From contig OX465580.1 of assembly GCA_950022655.1 (NCBI GenBank), forward strand, positions 94,692,797 to 94,756,796: a stretch of DNA of 64,000 bases, written 5' to 3'. The translations under genes and the position numbers were made by a program. Below, piece by piece: positions 58,501 to 62,395 of this stretch; positions within the stretch are counted from its first letter, which is position 1, and every line of letters starts with the position of its first letter. The notes below the pieces were generated by a model. It searched no databases, was not told the DNA's origin, and saw nothing but the letters and a program-made list of their open reading frames with translations. This stretch comes from Alentia gelatinosa (taxonomy: Eukaryota > Annelida > Polychaeta > Phyllodocida > Polynoidae).

Positions 58501-59842
58501 ATCCTGATACAGGAAACGATCTCCTGATTAACCCTTGTGTGACCACGACCCGGTCCTACTTGATAAATAGGATTGCCGCCATATACCAGTCGATAACGTG
58601 AGCGTTAATCCTTTGGTGATGGCGGGCAGGATGAGTTTACCGATGACACCGTGAGGCGGGGTGATATGAAGGGAGCTTCTGTCACTTTACTCTAGTCCTA
58701 ATGGTGTTAATTCAGAACTCTGACATTAGACGAACACCATGTGGTCCTATCGGTGGAGCATGATCATCACCCACTGATCTGTACAACACCGTCTTGTTCA
58801 TAAACCCCCCCCCCCCCCCCCCGCTTTATAACAGATGACAAGAGACTGACACCTGTAGGGGACAGGTACACCACACTCGTATTTGTCACATTACACAATA
58901 CACTCGCCGCAGTCGATTATCAGTGTTCACAGAGACATGGCTGAACGCTGGGTGACCTGGCGTAGGCGTTACACTGCGGTAGGTCATTTAGCGAGGGATG
59001 TATTTTGTGTTTTCTCTTTGCCGTCCGATTTAAATTTCTCACTTCTTTTTCACCTAAATAAGTCGTGCATAGATACGTCTCTGTTTCTGTCCTCGTGTGA
59101 ATTTCACATGTTATTTGAAGTGAACGTATATGAACATCAGCCATTCAGTATGTCGGTTAGTATATAGGTAGTTGGGTGGCAAAACGATGATAAACTTCTT
59201 TGCCGCAATGTATTATTGGAATGCATCACAATACATTTCTCGAAATTGTAATAAACACTGGTGCCAAAAACTAGGAGATTGTACTTATATGAGTGTTGAG
59301 ACATATAGCAGTTTGATACCCACTGAATACGGAGTCTCCATGCTAAGTCTATGGAGCCTACAGATTGCTCTGGGTAGATTGCGGAAAGCCGTATTCTCCT
59401 AGGACAATACGGCTTTTTCGGTCACCTCACGGGCATTATAGGACCTATTTCATATATAAACAATGCACAGCGCTTGCGATGAATTTCTAATTATTTACCC
59501 GATTTTTTCCTAATAATTAGTCGAAAAGTGAGTAATAAATATAACATTACCATGATTTTGACACTACACAGTACATTACTCTGCGTCAACTACGCAAAGG
59601 ATATGACCACGCGGATCCAAATCATGGTACTATTGTGTATGTATTCTTAGTAGAATCTCAGGAGCGGGCCATTCCGTTCCCTGCAATTTTGACCAATTTG
59701 CCTGGAACAGGGTCCTGCAAATTGCTAAAACATTATCTGCTGTTTATATGCCACACAGCTGAATGCCGTTCTTTCATCATTTCAGGGTGTAAGAAAAGAG
59801 GACAGTGATGAAAAGAAAGACGAGAAGAAAGAAGAAGATAGG
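7406..59842 (+). CDS. PPP1R12A: Myosin phosphatase targeting subunit (MYPT), partial gene, 20 exons visible
   Basis: Gene-level entry. The exons are 7406-7536, 26745-26863, 29807-29978, 32719-32863, 33341-33415, 33676-33749, 35660-35725, 37101-37261, 38817-38866, 39420-39722, 41354-41449, 43188-43409, 44151-44224, 47714-48034, 52968-53058, 53382-53555, 54022-54082, 54511-54648, 54956-55074 and 59786-59842. Together they give 883 codons with no stop and GT-AG introns throughout. MYPT proteins anchor PP1 delta/beta on myosin II and other substrates. Seen here are the ankyrin block (exons 1-5), a linker, an acidic segment, Ser/Thr-rich central exons, RSASSP, the RRSTQ-GVT Rho-kinase site and a second RRPTG site. 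The N-terminal exon with the RVxF-type PP1 motif and the C-terminal zipper are outside the window. Invertebrates commonly have one gene equivalent to vertebrate PPP1R12A/B, so the symbol means family, not strict orthology. Exon numbering below is local to this window. Confidence 0.93.
9130..9195 (+). repeat. (CCA)n trinucleotide patch
   Basis: Imperfect CCA/CAC repeats inside a GC-rich intronic patch. It produces artefactual Gly/Trp-rich minus-strand reading frames. Confidence 0.9.
11131..11247 (-). repeat. Dispersed repeat, inverted partner of 13386-13491
   Basis: Its reverse complement begins AGGGTCAAGTAAGCTGACT and runs for about 105 bp, nearly collinear with the copy at 13386 (roughly 75-80% identical by eye). 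At its outer end lies a perfect 12-bp stem (11131-11142 with 11160-11171). Confidence 0.65.
13213..13227 (+). repeat. 15-G tract
   Basis: An uninterrupted run of 15 G in AT-rich intron. Confidence 0.95.
13386..13491 (+). repeat. Dispersed repeat, inverted partner of 11131-11247
   Basis: It begins AGGGTCAAGTAAGCTGACTG and includes TATACATACATCAATTTTTG. Homology to the inverted partner stops abruptly at AGGGTC on the inner side. Confidence 0.65.
14980..14994 (+). repeat. 15-G tract
   Basis: An uninterrupted run of 15 G after AGTAAAGGT. Confidence 0.95.
15800..15857. promoter_or_regulatory. TGACGTCA (CRE/ATF-type) pair
   Basis: Perfect TGACGTCA at 15800-15807 and 15820-15827, and a half site TGACGT at 15852-15857. 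CREB/ATF/bZIP proteins recognise this palindrome. Function here is inferred from clustering only. Confidence 0.45.
17861..18160 (+). repeat. Degenerate ~41-bp minisatellite, first block
   Basis: About seven units resembling CATCTCCACAATGAATGAAC followed by ACACTGCCTG and TACTCATCAA, heavily diverged from one another. Period is about 41 bp. Confidence 0.75.
18318..18352 (+). repeat. Retroposon-like 3' tail inside the minisatellite
   Basis: TTGGACGTTAAACTTCCCAA then ACAAACAAAT. Short GGACGTTAAAC plus CAAA repeats are typical SINE-type tails, and a similar tail is at 23838-23885. Confidence 0.4.
18510..18700 (+). repeat. Degenerate ~41-bp minisatellite, second block
   Basis: About four more units of the same repeat, for example GAATGAATGAACACACTGG then TTCATCAACATCTCCAC. 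It is separated from the first block by ~350 bp of unrelated sequence with a retroposon-like tail. Confidence 0.7.
19130..19226 (-). repeat. tRNA-derived retroposon fragment
   Basis: On the minus strand it reads GGTCTGGAGTTCAAACCCGG, a good polymerase III B-box with T-arm context, preceded by a TTGGTAATCAGAGG anticodon-arm-like stretch. An 18-bp perfect palindrome (GATGTGGAATTCCACATC) lies at 19209-19226. Confidence 0.5.
19376..19393 (+). repeat. 18-G tract
   Basis: An uninterrupted run of 18 G after GGGGT. Confidence 0.95.
20822..20837 (+). repeat. 16-C tract
   Basis: An uninterrupted run of 16 C. It is the first long C-tract on the + strand, after only G-tracts upstream. Confidence 0.95.
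23241..23258 (+). repeat. (AC)n microsatellite
   Basis: About nine AC units. Confidence 0.9.
23508..23615 (+). repeat. Dispersed repeat family B, copy 2
   Basis: AATTTTCATAAGATGTTAG, GATTAGCAGGATTCGGAAAG, then TTTTTCTAGGCCTCACTGAC. It matches the copy at 49040 closely. Confidence 0.55.
23640..23885 (+). repeat. Probable SINE-like element with CAAA tail
   Basis: The region ends GGTTGACTGGACGTAAAATC followed by repeats of AAACCAAAC and CAAACAAACAAG. The 5' boundary is uncertain and the body is inferred. Confidence 0.4.
25191..25300 (+). repeat. Perfect (CTCA)n microsatellite
   Basis: A 110-bp uninterrupted CTCA tract (27.5 units), preceded by ~160 bp of diverged TGAC/CTCA-like sequence. Confidence 0.95.
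26745..26863 (+). CDS. PPP1R12A: MYPT exon 2 of window: ankyrin repeat
   Basis: The acceptor is gttgcag and the donor gtacgt. The first base completes the lysine codon begun by AA of the previous exon, then 39 codons' worth of sequence reads YLIEHGANVAAVNNDGELPR and ends in an acidic helix, DIAEGEDMEDILTDEMDAR. This corresponds to the third and fourth repeats of MYPT1 (EFLIGQGAHVGAVN region). It ends with one base (G) that joins GT of the next exon to make glycine, giving the conserved Gly-Val junction after the acidic helix. The intron before it is 19.2 kb, the longest in the window. Confidence 0.93.
26864..29806 (+). other. Intron
   Basis: A 2.9-kb AT-rich intron between ankyrin exons. Apart from one TGACGTCA at 29119-29126, I see nothing distinctive. 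Confidence 0.8.
29807..29978 (+). CDS. PPP1R12A: MYPT exon 3 of window: inter-repeat helix and ankyrin repeat
   Basis: The acceptor is ttgcag and the donor gtaagt. The translation runs VDADAARMEEEQNMLRDANQ, a short linker (ALSCVTSGEELKELIHPKTG), then ATALHIAAAKGYIKVM, the start of the next ankyrin repeat. Vertebrate MYPT1 has the same arrangement: a charged helix with EEER-LRDA separating the fourth and fifth repeats, then TALHVAAAKGY. The exon ends with AA, completed by C of the next exon to asparagine. The first part of the exon is GC-rich relative to the AT-rich flanking introns. Confidence 0.93.
30084..30160 (+). repeat. Partial end of the CAGTAGA element family
   Basis: It starts CAGTAGAGCTCCGCAATTGG, followed by GATACCCCTCTGTTCCGGAC, resembling the terminus of the element at 45918-46093. 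The other end is not clear. Confidence 0.4.
30180..30405 (+). repeat. Dispersed repeat family C, copy 1
   Basis: Shares AATGACGGAATTCCGAT, CACCCTCAGTGTTAGAGT and ATTTCCGATTTTCCCCTCAG in order with 37347-37511. Confidence 0.5.
31376..31440 (+). repeat. Partial end of the CAGTAGA element family
   Basis: It starts CAGTAGATCCCGACACAGTG after TA, then has GTGTTGCGGAGTACC and CCTTAACGGGGTGCC, the same internal pieces as at 45950-46000 and 63015-63060. Confidence 0.45.
32719..32863 (+). CDS. PPP1R12A: MYPT exon 4 of window: ankyrin repeat (DGWTPLHAAAHWG)
   Basis: The acceptor is ctatatag and the donor gtaggt. It encodes ILVQAGASLNKQDLDGWTPL and then HAAAHWGQEDASRFLVEQIC followed by DMEVRNSA. The DGWTPLHAAAHWG stretch is identical to the fifth/sixth ankyrin repeats of vertebrate MYPT1 and is one of the most conserved segments of the family. 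The exon ends in phase 0. Within MYPT this part of the repeat stack faces the PP1 catalytic subunit and substrate; that role comes from the family, not from this sequence. Confidence 0.94.
33341..33415 (+). CDS. PPP1R12A: MYPT exon 5 of window: last ankyrin helices
   Basis: The acceptor is tttcag and the donor gtgagt. This 75-nt symmetric exon (phase 0 on both sides) encodes GQTAIDVADADLQLYLEELK followed by KNQAT. It matches the family segment GQTAFDVADED-LEEL that closes the ankyrin domain. Because it is a multiple of three, skipping would preserve frame but remove the C-cap of the repeat stack. Confidence 0.93.
33676..33749 (+). CDS. PPP1R12A: MYPT exon 6 of window: charged linker after ankyrin domain
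   Basis: The acceptor is caacag and the donor gtacgt. It encodes LKKDRENQEKDVILQRQGVP and PMKR plus two bases of the next codon. The basic/charged segment directly follows the ankyrin cap and is expected to be a surface helix. It is less conserved than the repeats. Assignment rests on its position, intact frame (ends in AG, completed by C of exon 7) and consensus splice sites. Confidence 0.85.
33967..34038. other. Perfect 14-bp inverted repeat, 44-nt loop
   Basis: TTATTCCGAAAAAG at 33967-33980 and CTTTTTCGGAATAA at 34025-34038, in the intron between exons 6 and 7. Confidence 0.75.
34680..34775 (+). repeat. Dispersed repeat family B, copy 3
   Basis: TTTTCCTCATAGTCAAAAG, GGAGATAGTAGGAATCCGAA, then CCTGGACTTTACTGGCATCT. 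Confidence 0.5.
35258..35275 (+). repeat. 18-C tract
   Basis: An uninterrupted run of 18 C followed by a T-rich stretch. Confidence 0.95.
35660..35725 (+). CDS. PPP1R12A: MYPT exon 7 of window: linker (DKWENVELDLSISD)
   Basis: The acceptor is tgttgcag and the donor gtaagt; an alternative gtgtaa donor two bases earlier would break the frame. It encodes (S)TDKWENVELDLSISDIYNRND and ends with GT, completed by G of the next exon to valine. The hydrophobic/acidic composition suggests a short ordered segment. I do not recognise a named motif. The frame and splice sites are clean on both sides. Confidence 0.82.
35991..36003 (+). repeat. 13-C tract
   Basis: An uninterrupted run of 13 C. Confidence 0.95.
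37101..37261 (+). CDS. PPP1R12A: MYPT exon 8 of window: basic-then-acidic segment
   Basis: The acceptor is gattccacag and the donor gtttgt. It encodes SSVTRMSGDQREKVGQKNAE, then a run of Glu/Arg/Lys (EEEREIRQKALDEKEEEKR), then SESSADETSTSDSET. Vertebrate MYPT1 has a comparable acidic Ser/Glu-rich stretch (SSCSSEEDEED) at this place. The segment SSVTRMS contains an RxxS-type basophilic kinase consensus. The mixed-charge middle could form a single alpha-helix or coiled coil. The exon sits in a GC-rich patch (about 36930-37330). It ends with one base (G) completed by AG of exon 9. Confidence 0.88.
37347..37511 (+). repeat. Dispersed repeat family C, copy 2
   Basis: AAATGGCGGAATTGCGAT, CACTCGCAGTGTTAGAAT, ATTTCCGATTTTAGCCTCAG and TTTCATCCCTG, in the same order as copy 1. 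It begins about 85 bp after the exon 8 donor. Confidence 0.5.
37664..37680 (+). repeat. 17-C tract
   Basis: An uninterrupted run of 17 C followed by ACCC and a T-run. Confidence 0.95.
38253..38276 (+). repeat. (ATT)n microsatellite
   Basis: Eight uninterrupted ATT-type units. Confidence 0.9.
38817..38866 (+). CDS. PPP1R12A: MYPT exon 9 of window: short linker exon
   Basis: The acceptor is acccgcag and the donor gtgagt. This 50-nt exon encodes (E)KQNEINRQTSVPKRTE, a basic Ser/Thr peptide with RQTS and KRTE. It changes phase from 1 to 0, so it cannot be skipped alone without a frameshift. The assignment depends on frame continuity and splice consensus, since no family motif is obvious. Confidence 0.75.
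39420..39722 (+). CDS. PPP1R12A: MYPT exon 10 of window: acidic/proline-rich disordered segment
   Basis: The acceptor is atcaag (weak pyrimidine tract) and the donor gtaaat. It has 101 codons, phase 0 on both sides, starting EPVATSSEPSTRPEDSPTAD. It contains IKPPPLRALSTPRIQDVGV, a hexanucleotide (GCCGAG) run coding AEAEAEAD, and ends DELNEEVTE. The composition is Glu/Pro/Ala-rich and presumably disordered. No named domain is seen. The exon is strikingly GC-rich compared with its flanks. Being symmetric, it is a candidate cassette exon in the central region, where vertebrate MYPT1 is also alternatively spliced. Confidence 0.85.
41354..41449 (+). CDS. PPP1R12A: MYPT exon 11 of window: Ser/Pro-rich cassette-like exon
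   Basis: The donor is gtgagt. The acceptor is a tandem AAG-AAG, so the exon could start at 41354 (with K) or 41357 (without). It encodes KDNRLTSTYPNKSVLGRSLS and LPATRPPSGVSQ, 32 codons, phase 0 on both sides. The GRSLSLP stretch resembles a basophilic kinase/14-3-3-type site. A long two-part hairpin begins 25 nt after the donor (41475-41535). No family motif was recognised. Support comes from the open frame, splice sites and phase agreement with exons 10 and 12. Confidence 0.75.
41450..43187 (+). other. Intron with hairpin at its 5' end
   Basis: A 1.7-kb intron. Its first 90 bases contain a strong two-part hairpin (41475-41535). Near the 3' end, 43032-43115 is a degenerate run of GTAC/CCAGG-like units. 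The middle is unremarkable AT-rich sequence. Confidence 0.75.
41475..41535 (+). other. Two-part intronic hairpin after exon 11 donor
   Basis: The outer stem is CTGTCGTCC (41475-41483) with GGACGACAG (41527-41535). The inner stem is ACCAGGTGGC (41487-41496) with GCCACCTGGT (41505-41514), closing an 8-nt loop. All 19 pairs are Watson-Crick. The structure starts 25 nt into the intron and may influence use of the exon 11 splice site. The asymmetric internal loop (3 versus 12 nt) argues against a microRNA precursor. Confidence 0.6.
43188..43409 (+). CDS. PPP1R12A: MYPT exon 12 of window: conserved GLRKTGS and RSASSP segment
   Basis: The acceptor is ttcacag and the donor gtaagt. It has 74 codons, phase 0 on both sides. 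After APGFTPKSI comes a run of threonines, then DPASWRAGLRKTGSSSAVPD, then KDFDKLARSASSPWLAPERR. The WRxGLRKTGS block and the RSASSP block match vertebrate MYPT1 in the same order. In human MYPT1 the RSASSP serines (about 472/473) are sites for NUAK1 with 14-3-3 binding and for CDK1 with PLK1 docking; both serines and the proline are present here. This is the clearest central-domain evidence that the gene is MYPT and not another ankyrin protein. Confidence 0.93.
43830..44068 (+). repeat. Dispersed repeat family A, copy 4
   Basis: Starts AAATCCAAAATTTCAAGATT, has a central GCACCGGGTCATACCCC, and ends TTCTAACCATGACTTGTATC then CCTG. This is the longest and clearest copy. Confidence 0.6.
44077..44135. 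promoter_or_regulatory. TGACGTCA cluster 15 bp before exon 13
   Basis: TGACGTGAC at 44077, TGACGTCA at 44098-44105 and 44120-44127, and ACGTCAC at 44129-44135. This is the densest cluster in the window. Confidence 0.5.
44151..44224 (+). CDS. PPP1R12A: MYPT exon 13 of window: basic Ser-rich segment
   Basis: The acceptor is attcttacag and the donor gtgtgt. It encodes EIGRKRPMSVSSVLGDNQES and KNYN plus AG, completed by G of exon 14 to arginine. The KRPMSVSS string is a likely basophilic kinase target. A cluster of TGACGTCA-type elements (44077-44135) ends 15 nt before the exon. The assignment rests on frame and splice-site agreement. Confidence 0.82.
44225..47713 (+). other. Intron
   Basis: A 3.5-kb AT-rich intron. 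It contains a short element with terminal inverted repeats (45918-46093) and a TGACGTCA at 46289-46296. No exon was found. Confidence 0.75.
45918..46093. mobile_element. Short MITE-like element with inverted ends
   Basis: The left end reads TAATGTAGAATTCCGTTAAG. The right end, reverse-complemented, reads TACAGTAGAACTTCGGTTGC, giving imperfect inverted termini with TA at each border. The 176-bp interior holds degenerate CCCCGTGTTGTGGGATGCC / CGTAACGGGG pieces also seen near 31400 and 63020. CAGTAGAAC-type ends resemble pogo/Tigger-like elements, which is only a suggestion. Confidence 0.55.
47714..48034 (+). CDS. PPP1R12A: MYPT exon 14 of window: Ser/Thr-rich low-complexity segment
   Basis: The acceptor is gcttctag and the donor gtacgg. 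It reads (R)FNDFYSRYTSLVNSSKSNAL and then over 80 residues dominated by Thr and Ser, broken by PHQSSYVPLPRRRHTDIE. It ends TTQIAGQR plus AG. Vertebrate MYPT1 has a comparable Thr/Ser-rich stretch just before the RRRSYLTP block. The low complexity comes from ACC/ACG/TCC-type codon runs, which make frame-shifted reading frames open as well; the chosen frame is the one that joins exon 13 and exon 15. The segment is probably disordered and heavily phosphorylatable. Confidence 0.85.
48562..48704 (+). repeat. Dispersed repeat family A, copy 5
   Basis: Starts ATATCCAAAATTTCATGATT, has GACGGCACCCGTC in the middle and ends TCTTAATCGTGTCTTGTACC then CCTGG. Confidence 0.55.
49040..49165 (+). repeat. Dispersed repeat family B, copy 4
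   Basis: Opens CAGAGATGCAGGATTTCTGG, then AGAGATGACCAAGATTCGGA and TTTTCCTAGACCTCACTCAT. Together with copy 5 it defines the family's 5' block. Confidence 0.6.
50790..50940 (+). repeat. Dispersed repeat family B, copy 5
   Basis: Opens GCAGAGATGCAAGGTTTCTG, then GAATTTTCATCATAGTATTG, GAGATGAGCAGGAGTGGGAA and AATGGCATTTCTCAT. Confidence 0.6.
51020..51180 (-). repeat. tRNA-like SINE head
   Basis: On the minus strand CACGGCCTAGCGGTCACGCC is a tRNA-Ser/Leu-like A-box region (about 51151-51172) and GGGGTCTGAGAATCC a degenerate B-box (about 51110-51124). The remainder to 51020 is presumed SINE body. Confidence 0.5.
52968..53058 (+). CDS. PPP1R12A: MYPT exon 15 of window: Rho-kinase inhibitory site (RRSTQ)
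   Basis: The acceptor is ttatcag and the donor gtatgt. The first G completes arginine, then SFEPPKRDEERETERKLKAR and RARESRRSTQ. It aligns residue by residue with vertebrate MYPT1 around Thr696 (RDEESE...RQARQSRRSTQ). The TCA codon at 53050-53052 is the PKA/PKG-type serine (Ser695 equivalent). ACA at 53053-53055 is the Rho-kinase threonine (Thr696 equivalent), whose phosphorylation turns the phosphatase off in vertebrates. The intron falls right after RRSTQ, so the motif continues in the next exon with GVT. Confidence 0.95.
53382..53555 (+). CDS. PPP1R12A: MYPT exon 16 of window: GVT continuation and Lys/Asp-rich tail
   Basis: The acceptor is cacttag and the donor gtaagg. It has 58 codons, phase 0 on both sides: GVTKEDLERAEQTLQAATRG, then DPPPDLDKSDDKSDKENKPE and ETSISTRRRHTWDDKKD. 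GVTxxDLxxAEKT directly follows the inhibitory threonine in vertebrate MYPT1, so the family match spans the intron. The RRRHTWDD string adds another basophilic Thr site. The symmetric phase would permit skipping, but that would remove the residues following the inhibitory site. Confidence 0.94.
54022..54082 (+). CDS. PPP1R12A: MYPT exon 17 of window: Arg/Ser segment
   Basis: The acceptor is ccattcag and the donor gtaagt. It encodes EDTRNSSRRSRDASALSDST plus one base (A), completed by GT of exon 18 to serine. It is rich in RxxS and RRS kinase-type motifs. The exon is short, and its support is splice consensus and frame agreement on both sides. Confidence 0.85.
54511..54648 (+). CDS. PPP1R12A: MYPT exon 18 of window: Ser/Thr-rich, YRSKYSQRNEDD
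   Basis: The acceptor is attgttgtag and the donor gttcgt. It encodes YLRSRPTSSITSPLDTTTST, TTPSYRTSSYRSKYSQRNED and DLDKE, ending in one base (G). The Tyr/Arg/Ser pattern with runs of Ser/Thr corresponds to the vertebrate YQRYRP-SSTTPSSS region between the two inhibitory sites. The same frame stays open past the donor to a TAA at 54703, so intron retention would truncate the protein here. Confidence 0.86.
54956..55074 (+). CDS. PPP1R12A: MYPT exon 19 of window: second inhibitory site (RRPTG)
   Basis: The acceptor is tttgcag and the donor gtgagt. It encodes (A)DKEKEKEKEDPSQKSSAIRT and RRKRENRRPTGKINPEDIQ. The Lys/Glu block followed by R-rich RRxTG matches the second Rho-kinase site of vertebrate MYPT1 (Thr853, in RRSTG). 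The threonine codon is ACC at 55045-55047. The residue before it is Pro (CCC at 55042-55044) where vertebrates have Ser852, and the VSFW that follows in vertebrates is replaced by KINPEDIQ. The exon ends in phase 0. Confidence 0.92.
55331..55743. mobile_element. Fold-back element built of GGACYGATGGCACC units
   Basis: The left arm (55331-55430) has repeated copies of a unit close to GGACCGATGGCACC. The right arm (about 55610-55743) has the reverse complement in the same order, including spacer bases, so the first ~45 bp of each arm align almost perfectly. The unrelated middle is about 180 bp. GTAA flanks both ends (55326-55329, 55744-55747) and could be a target-site duplication. No ORF is present, so this is a non-autonomous DNA-element or fold-back type structure. 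Confidence 0.7.
56472..56915. mobile_element. Fold-back element with AACTCGACCCG arms and telomere-like core
   Basis: The termini are perfect inverted repeats starting CTGGAGAACTCGACCCG, flanked by TA on both sides (56470-56471 and 56916-56917). Each arm holds about four copies of AACTCGACCCG with variable spacers, in opposite orientation on the two sides. The ~280-bp centre includes CCCTAA-like repeats at about 56671-56727. The TA duplication and inverted ends fit a Tc1/mariner-type non-autonomous element. No ORF is visible. Confidence 0.7.
56671..56727 (+). repeat. Degenerate telomere-like (CCCTAA)n tract
   Basis: A series of CTAACCC, CTATCCC and CTCTAA units, with four near-perfect telomeric hexamers, inside the fold-back element at 56472-56915. 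Confidence 0.75.
58443..58477. promoter_or_regulatory. TGACGTCA pair
   Basis: Perfect palindromes at 58443-58450 and 58470-58477. Confidence 0.45.
58805..58822 (+). repeat. 18-C tract
   Basis: An uninterrupted run of 18 C. Confidence 0.95.
59385..59416. other. 11-bp perfect hairpin, 10-nt loop
   Basis: AAAGCCGTATT (59385-59395) and AATACGGCTTT (59406-59416). Followed by T residues, but in a metazoan intron this has no terminator meaning. Confidence 0.7.
59786..59842 (+). CDS. PPP1R12A: MYPT exon 20 of window: short Lys/Glu/Asp exon
   Basis: The acceptor is catttcag and the donor gtgagt. This 57-nt symmetric exon encodes GVRKEDSDEKKDEKKEEDR. It resembles the acidic DSDENEQEQ stretch that follows the second inhibitory site in vertebrates. 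It lies 4.7 kb after exon 19, and low-complexity charge runs can arise by chance, so confidence is below that of its neighbours. Phase-0 borders, good splice sites and matching composition favour a real exon. The remaining C-terminal exons should lie beyond 64000. Confidence 0.75.
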
Positions 59843-60846
59843 GTGAGTGTGCTTCCTTATACCACTGTCTTTCCAGGGCATGCAGAACACGCAGAGGACG
59901 CTTGCGCCCAACAGCTGGGGGGTTTCTTGCAGCCAACAGCTGAGGCACTTTGCAGACAATAACTTTGGTTTTCCAACAGAAGCTCCTATACTTTTTGGTC
60001 GAGGTCTTTGTTCAAGTATGGACGGATTAGAAGTGAATATTATTCAAGATACATGTATTTTACTTCAAGTTCTTGTAGAACCTTCATTCTATTCAACGAT
60101 GTCATAATTCGTCAGCATGGTATCATATTACCAAGTCTTTGCCAGGAAGCTACTGGATGTCAGAGAACAGGTGTAAGGGACGGGGTGGGTTGGGTCTTTA
60201 TCAGATATAGGCTAAGATGAAAAGCCACCAAAAAGCGAGTTAATCATTAAGATGTAACTTTTAAGCAGTTGACGATTCTTTCCTTGAAGAAGGAAACGTG
60301 TACGGATTTCGATATTTGAAAAATCAGGAGTTATTTTACCAATCCTTAATGGCCTTCTGTTAGTTCGTTGTATGCAAAGTTAGAAATTGATTCAGTCGTT
60401 ATATCTTTTGCATTAGCCTTTTATTTCTAATTTGTCATACACAGATATGATATATAATATCCATGAGAACATGAAGCGCTCTTGTTGCTGTGCACATGAG
60501 GATTTTCCTGACCCAGGGGATGCCGCCGTCCCCGGACACGAGGGTCCACAGATAGCGCATGCAATAAAGATAATGGTTATCAAACAAAGCCTGCCAGACG
60601 ATAACGGATACACACCCTTATAGTCAGTCATTTTAGATCGTTCGACGTTCGTTTATTCAAGAGGGAACTCCGATTGAAATTTGCTTTAAACCATCCTAAT
60701 TTGGCCGATCTTTCGATAAAATTCATTGGAAGTTTAGACCAGAGATGGTTAAAATGGAAACTAGAAATGATTCGTAAATATTTTCACGGACATGGATAGG
60801 TCCATGCTATTTCATTTGACTCCATGCTAGTGATTGCACATGCTTT

Positions 60847-60873
60847 CATCGGTCTGATCACATCAGACCGATG
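60847..60873. other. Perfect 12-bp hairpin with 3-nt loop
   Basis: CATCGGTCTGAT, loop CAC, ATCAGACCGATG. No element borders are seen around it. Confidence 0.8.
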
Positions 60874-60937
60874 TTTGTGCCTTGAAACCTTGTTCAGTGA
60901 AAACAATTTCCAAATTGATAACGTTTTTTTGGTGTTT

Positions 60938-61035
60938 CAAATTTTTACCATAGTAGAAATATAAAGTCGGGAGACGCAGGTATCAGAAATGTTGGAGCTT
61001 TGCTTCCAGACCTCTCTGGCATCTCTTGTTGGTAG
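60938..61035 (+). repeat. Dispersed repeat family B, copy 6
   Basis: ATTTTTACCATAGTAGAAAT, GGGAGACGCAGGTATCAGAA, then TTCCAGACCTCTCTGGCATC. Confidence 0.5.
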
Positions 61036-61424
61036 AGTTACAGCTTGAATGCATGATAACTATTGGCGGTTGGGGCAGTAGTAAGTGAGTATCATTGCTA
61101 CATCCAGCAGCATGGAGCCGACAACATAAGAACTTCGTCTTCCCTTCACCATCTCATCCATCAGTATCTTTATTATGATATCAAGACGCCTTGTCGGAGA
61201 CAGGAAAAAGGAAGCTGTTTCGGTTCGGCGTCAGTGTTAGCACGTTACCCCTCTTCAGTTCCCCAAGAGACAGGGTGGGTCGCGCTGTCCGGAGTCCAGA
61301 GGAATATAGTAGCAGTAGAATAGTGCCCTCCCAACAATCCACGACTTGTTACATACATAGATGTGTATATATATAAATCCATGTTATGTACATTTTTGCA
61401 TGTATGTGTGTTTATGTTCACACA

Positions 61425-61525
61425 CATATATATACATATATATTATCATATATATATATACATATATATAATCATATGTATATATGTGTATATATACATA
61501 CACATATAACATATATGCACATACA
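61425..61525 (+). repeat. TA/ATAC-rich microsatellite
   Basis: A ~100-bp run of ATATAT with interspersed CATA units. It is AT-only apart from single C or G bases and self-complementary in many registers. Confidence 0.9.
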
Positions 61526-62395
61526 CTCTCCAGGTGTACGTCCTCAAGCCTACGGCTTAGCCACCGACACATCTATAACCCAACAAAATAAGATATACAA
61601 CCAAAAAGATAGTGTGAAGTCAAATAAATAGACGGGGGGAGCTTTTGGTGGCAGTGCTACTGCACCAGGCCACCGGCAAGCCGAGGAATGGGGCCAGTAA
61701 TTTTGCCGAGTTGGCAAAAATGTTTGTTTAGGTTGAGGATTTGGCTGTGGCCCGAGCGTGCAGATAACACGGAGGCAGCGCAGGCGACCACGCCTCCTTC
61801 CCACTACGCAGAACGGCGACTTCGGGTTCCAATGCCAGCCTATTTCAAACACCACCGATCAAAGATCAAATCTGATTCCGGGCCCGGGATCCTGCTGGAA
61901 CCGTGGAACGTGCGCAATATGGGTCTGAGGTAGAACGTAGCATTAACAGTTGATAATCTACATTGGTTGTACATTTTAAAGTGTTAGAAAAGCATAAATT
62001 TGGGCAAGTATGTACAAGATGCCTAGCTTGAATCACAGCAGTGGCTGTCAGCCGGTCTAAATAGAATTAATGTTTTGAATAATACAGGGCATGTTGAATA
62101 GGACAGCGGGAACGAGGGGAACTGTGTGAGCTAGGTAAAGTTTGGAGAGGGAGGGGTGGGGGTATATACACATGTGCTCAGAAAGGGATGAGGTTCAGTG
62201 ATGGAAATTATGACTTGAAGATAGACCGTGTAATTTATTCTGAGATAGGCCCTACCCTGATGGTTTTTAGTAACGGGGGTGGTTGGGTGAGCGGAGAGAA
62301 GTGGGACATGGGTCCCGAAGACGTCATGTAAACAAACCCACCAGTGGCCAGCGAGCGATGGTTACCTCATCCTATGGCGTTATTATACCATCGAA

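Larger units (their letters stand above)
55075..59785 (+). other. Intron with two fold-back elements
   Basis: A 4.7-kb intron before exon 20. It contains two unrelated inverted-repeat elements (55331-55743 and 56472-56915), a TGACGTCA pair (58443-58477), an 18-C tract (58805-58822) and a small hairpin (59385-59416). No exon was found, although one is possible given the family's length. Confidence 0.75.

Noticed and set aside
59385..59420. Hairpin followed by T-run as a transcription terminator
   Set aside because: The context is a metazoan intron, where such a structure does not act as a bacterial-type terminator.
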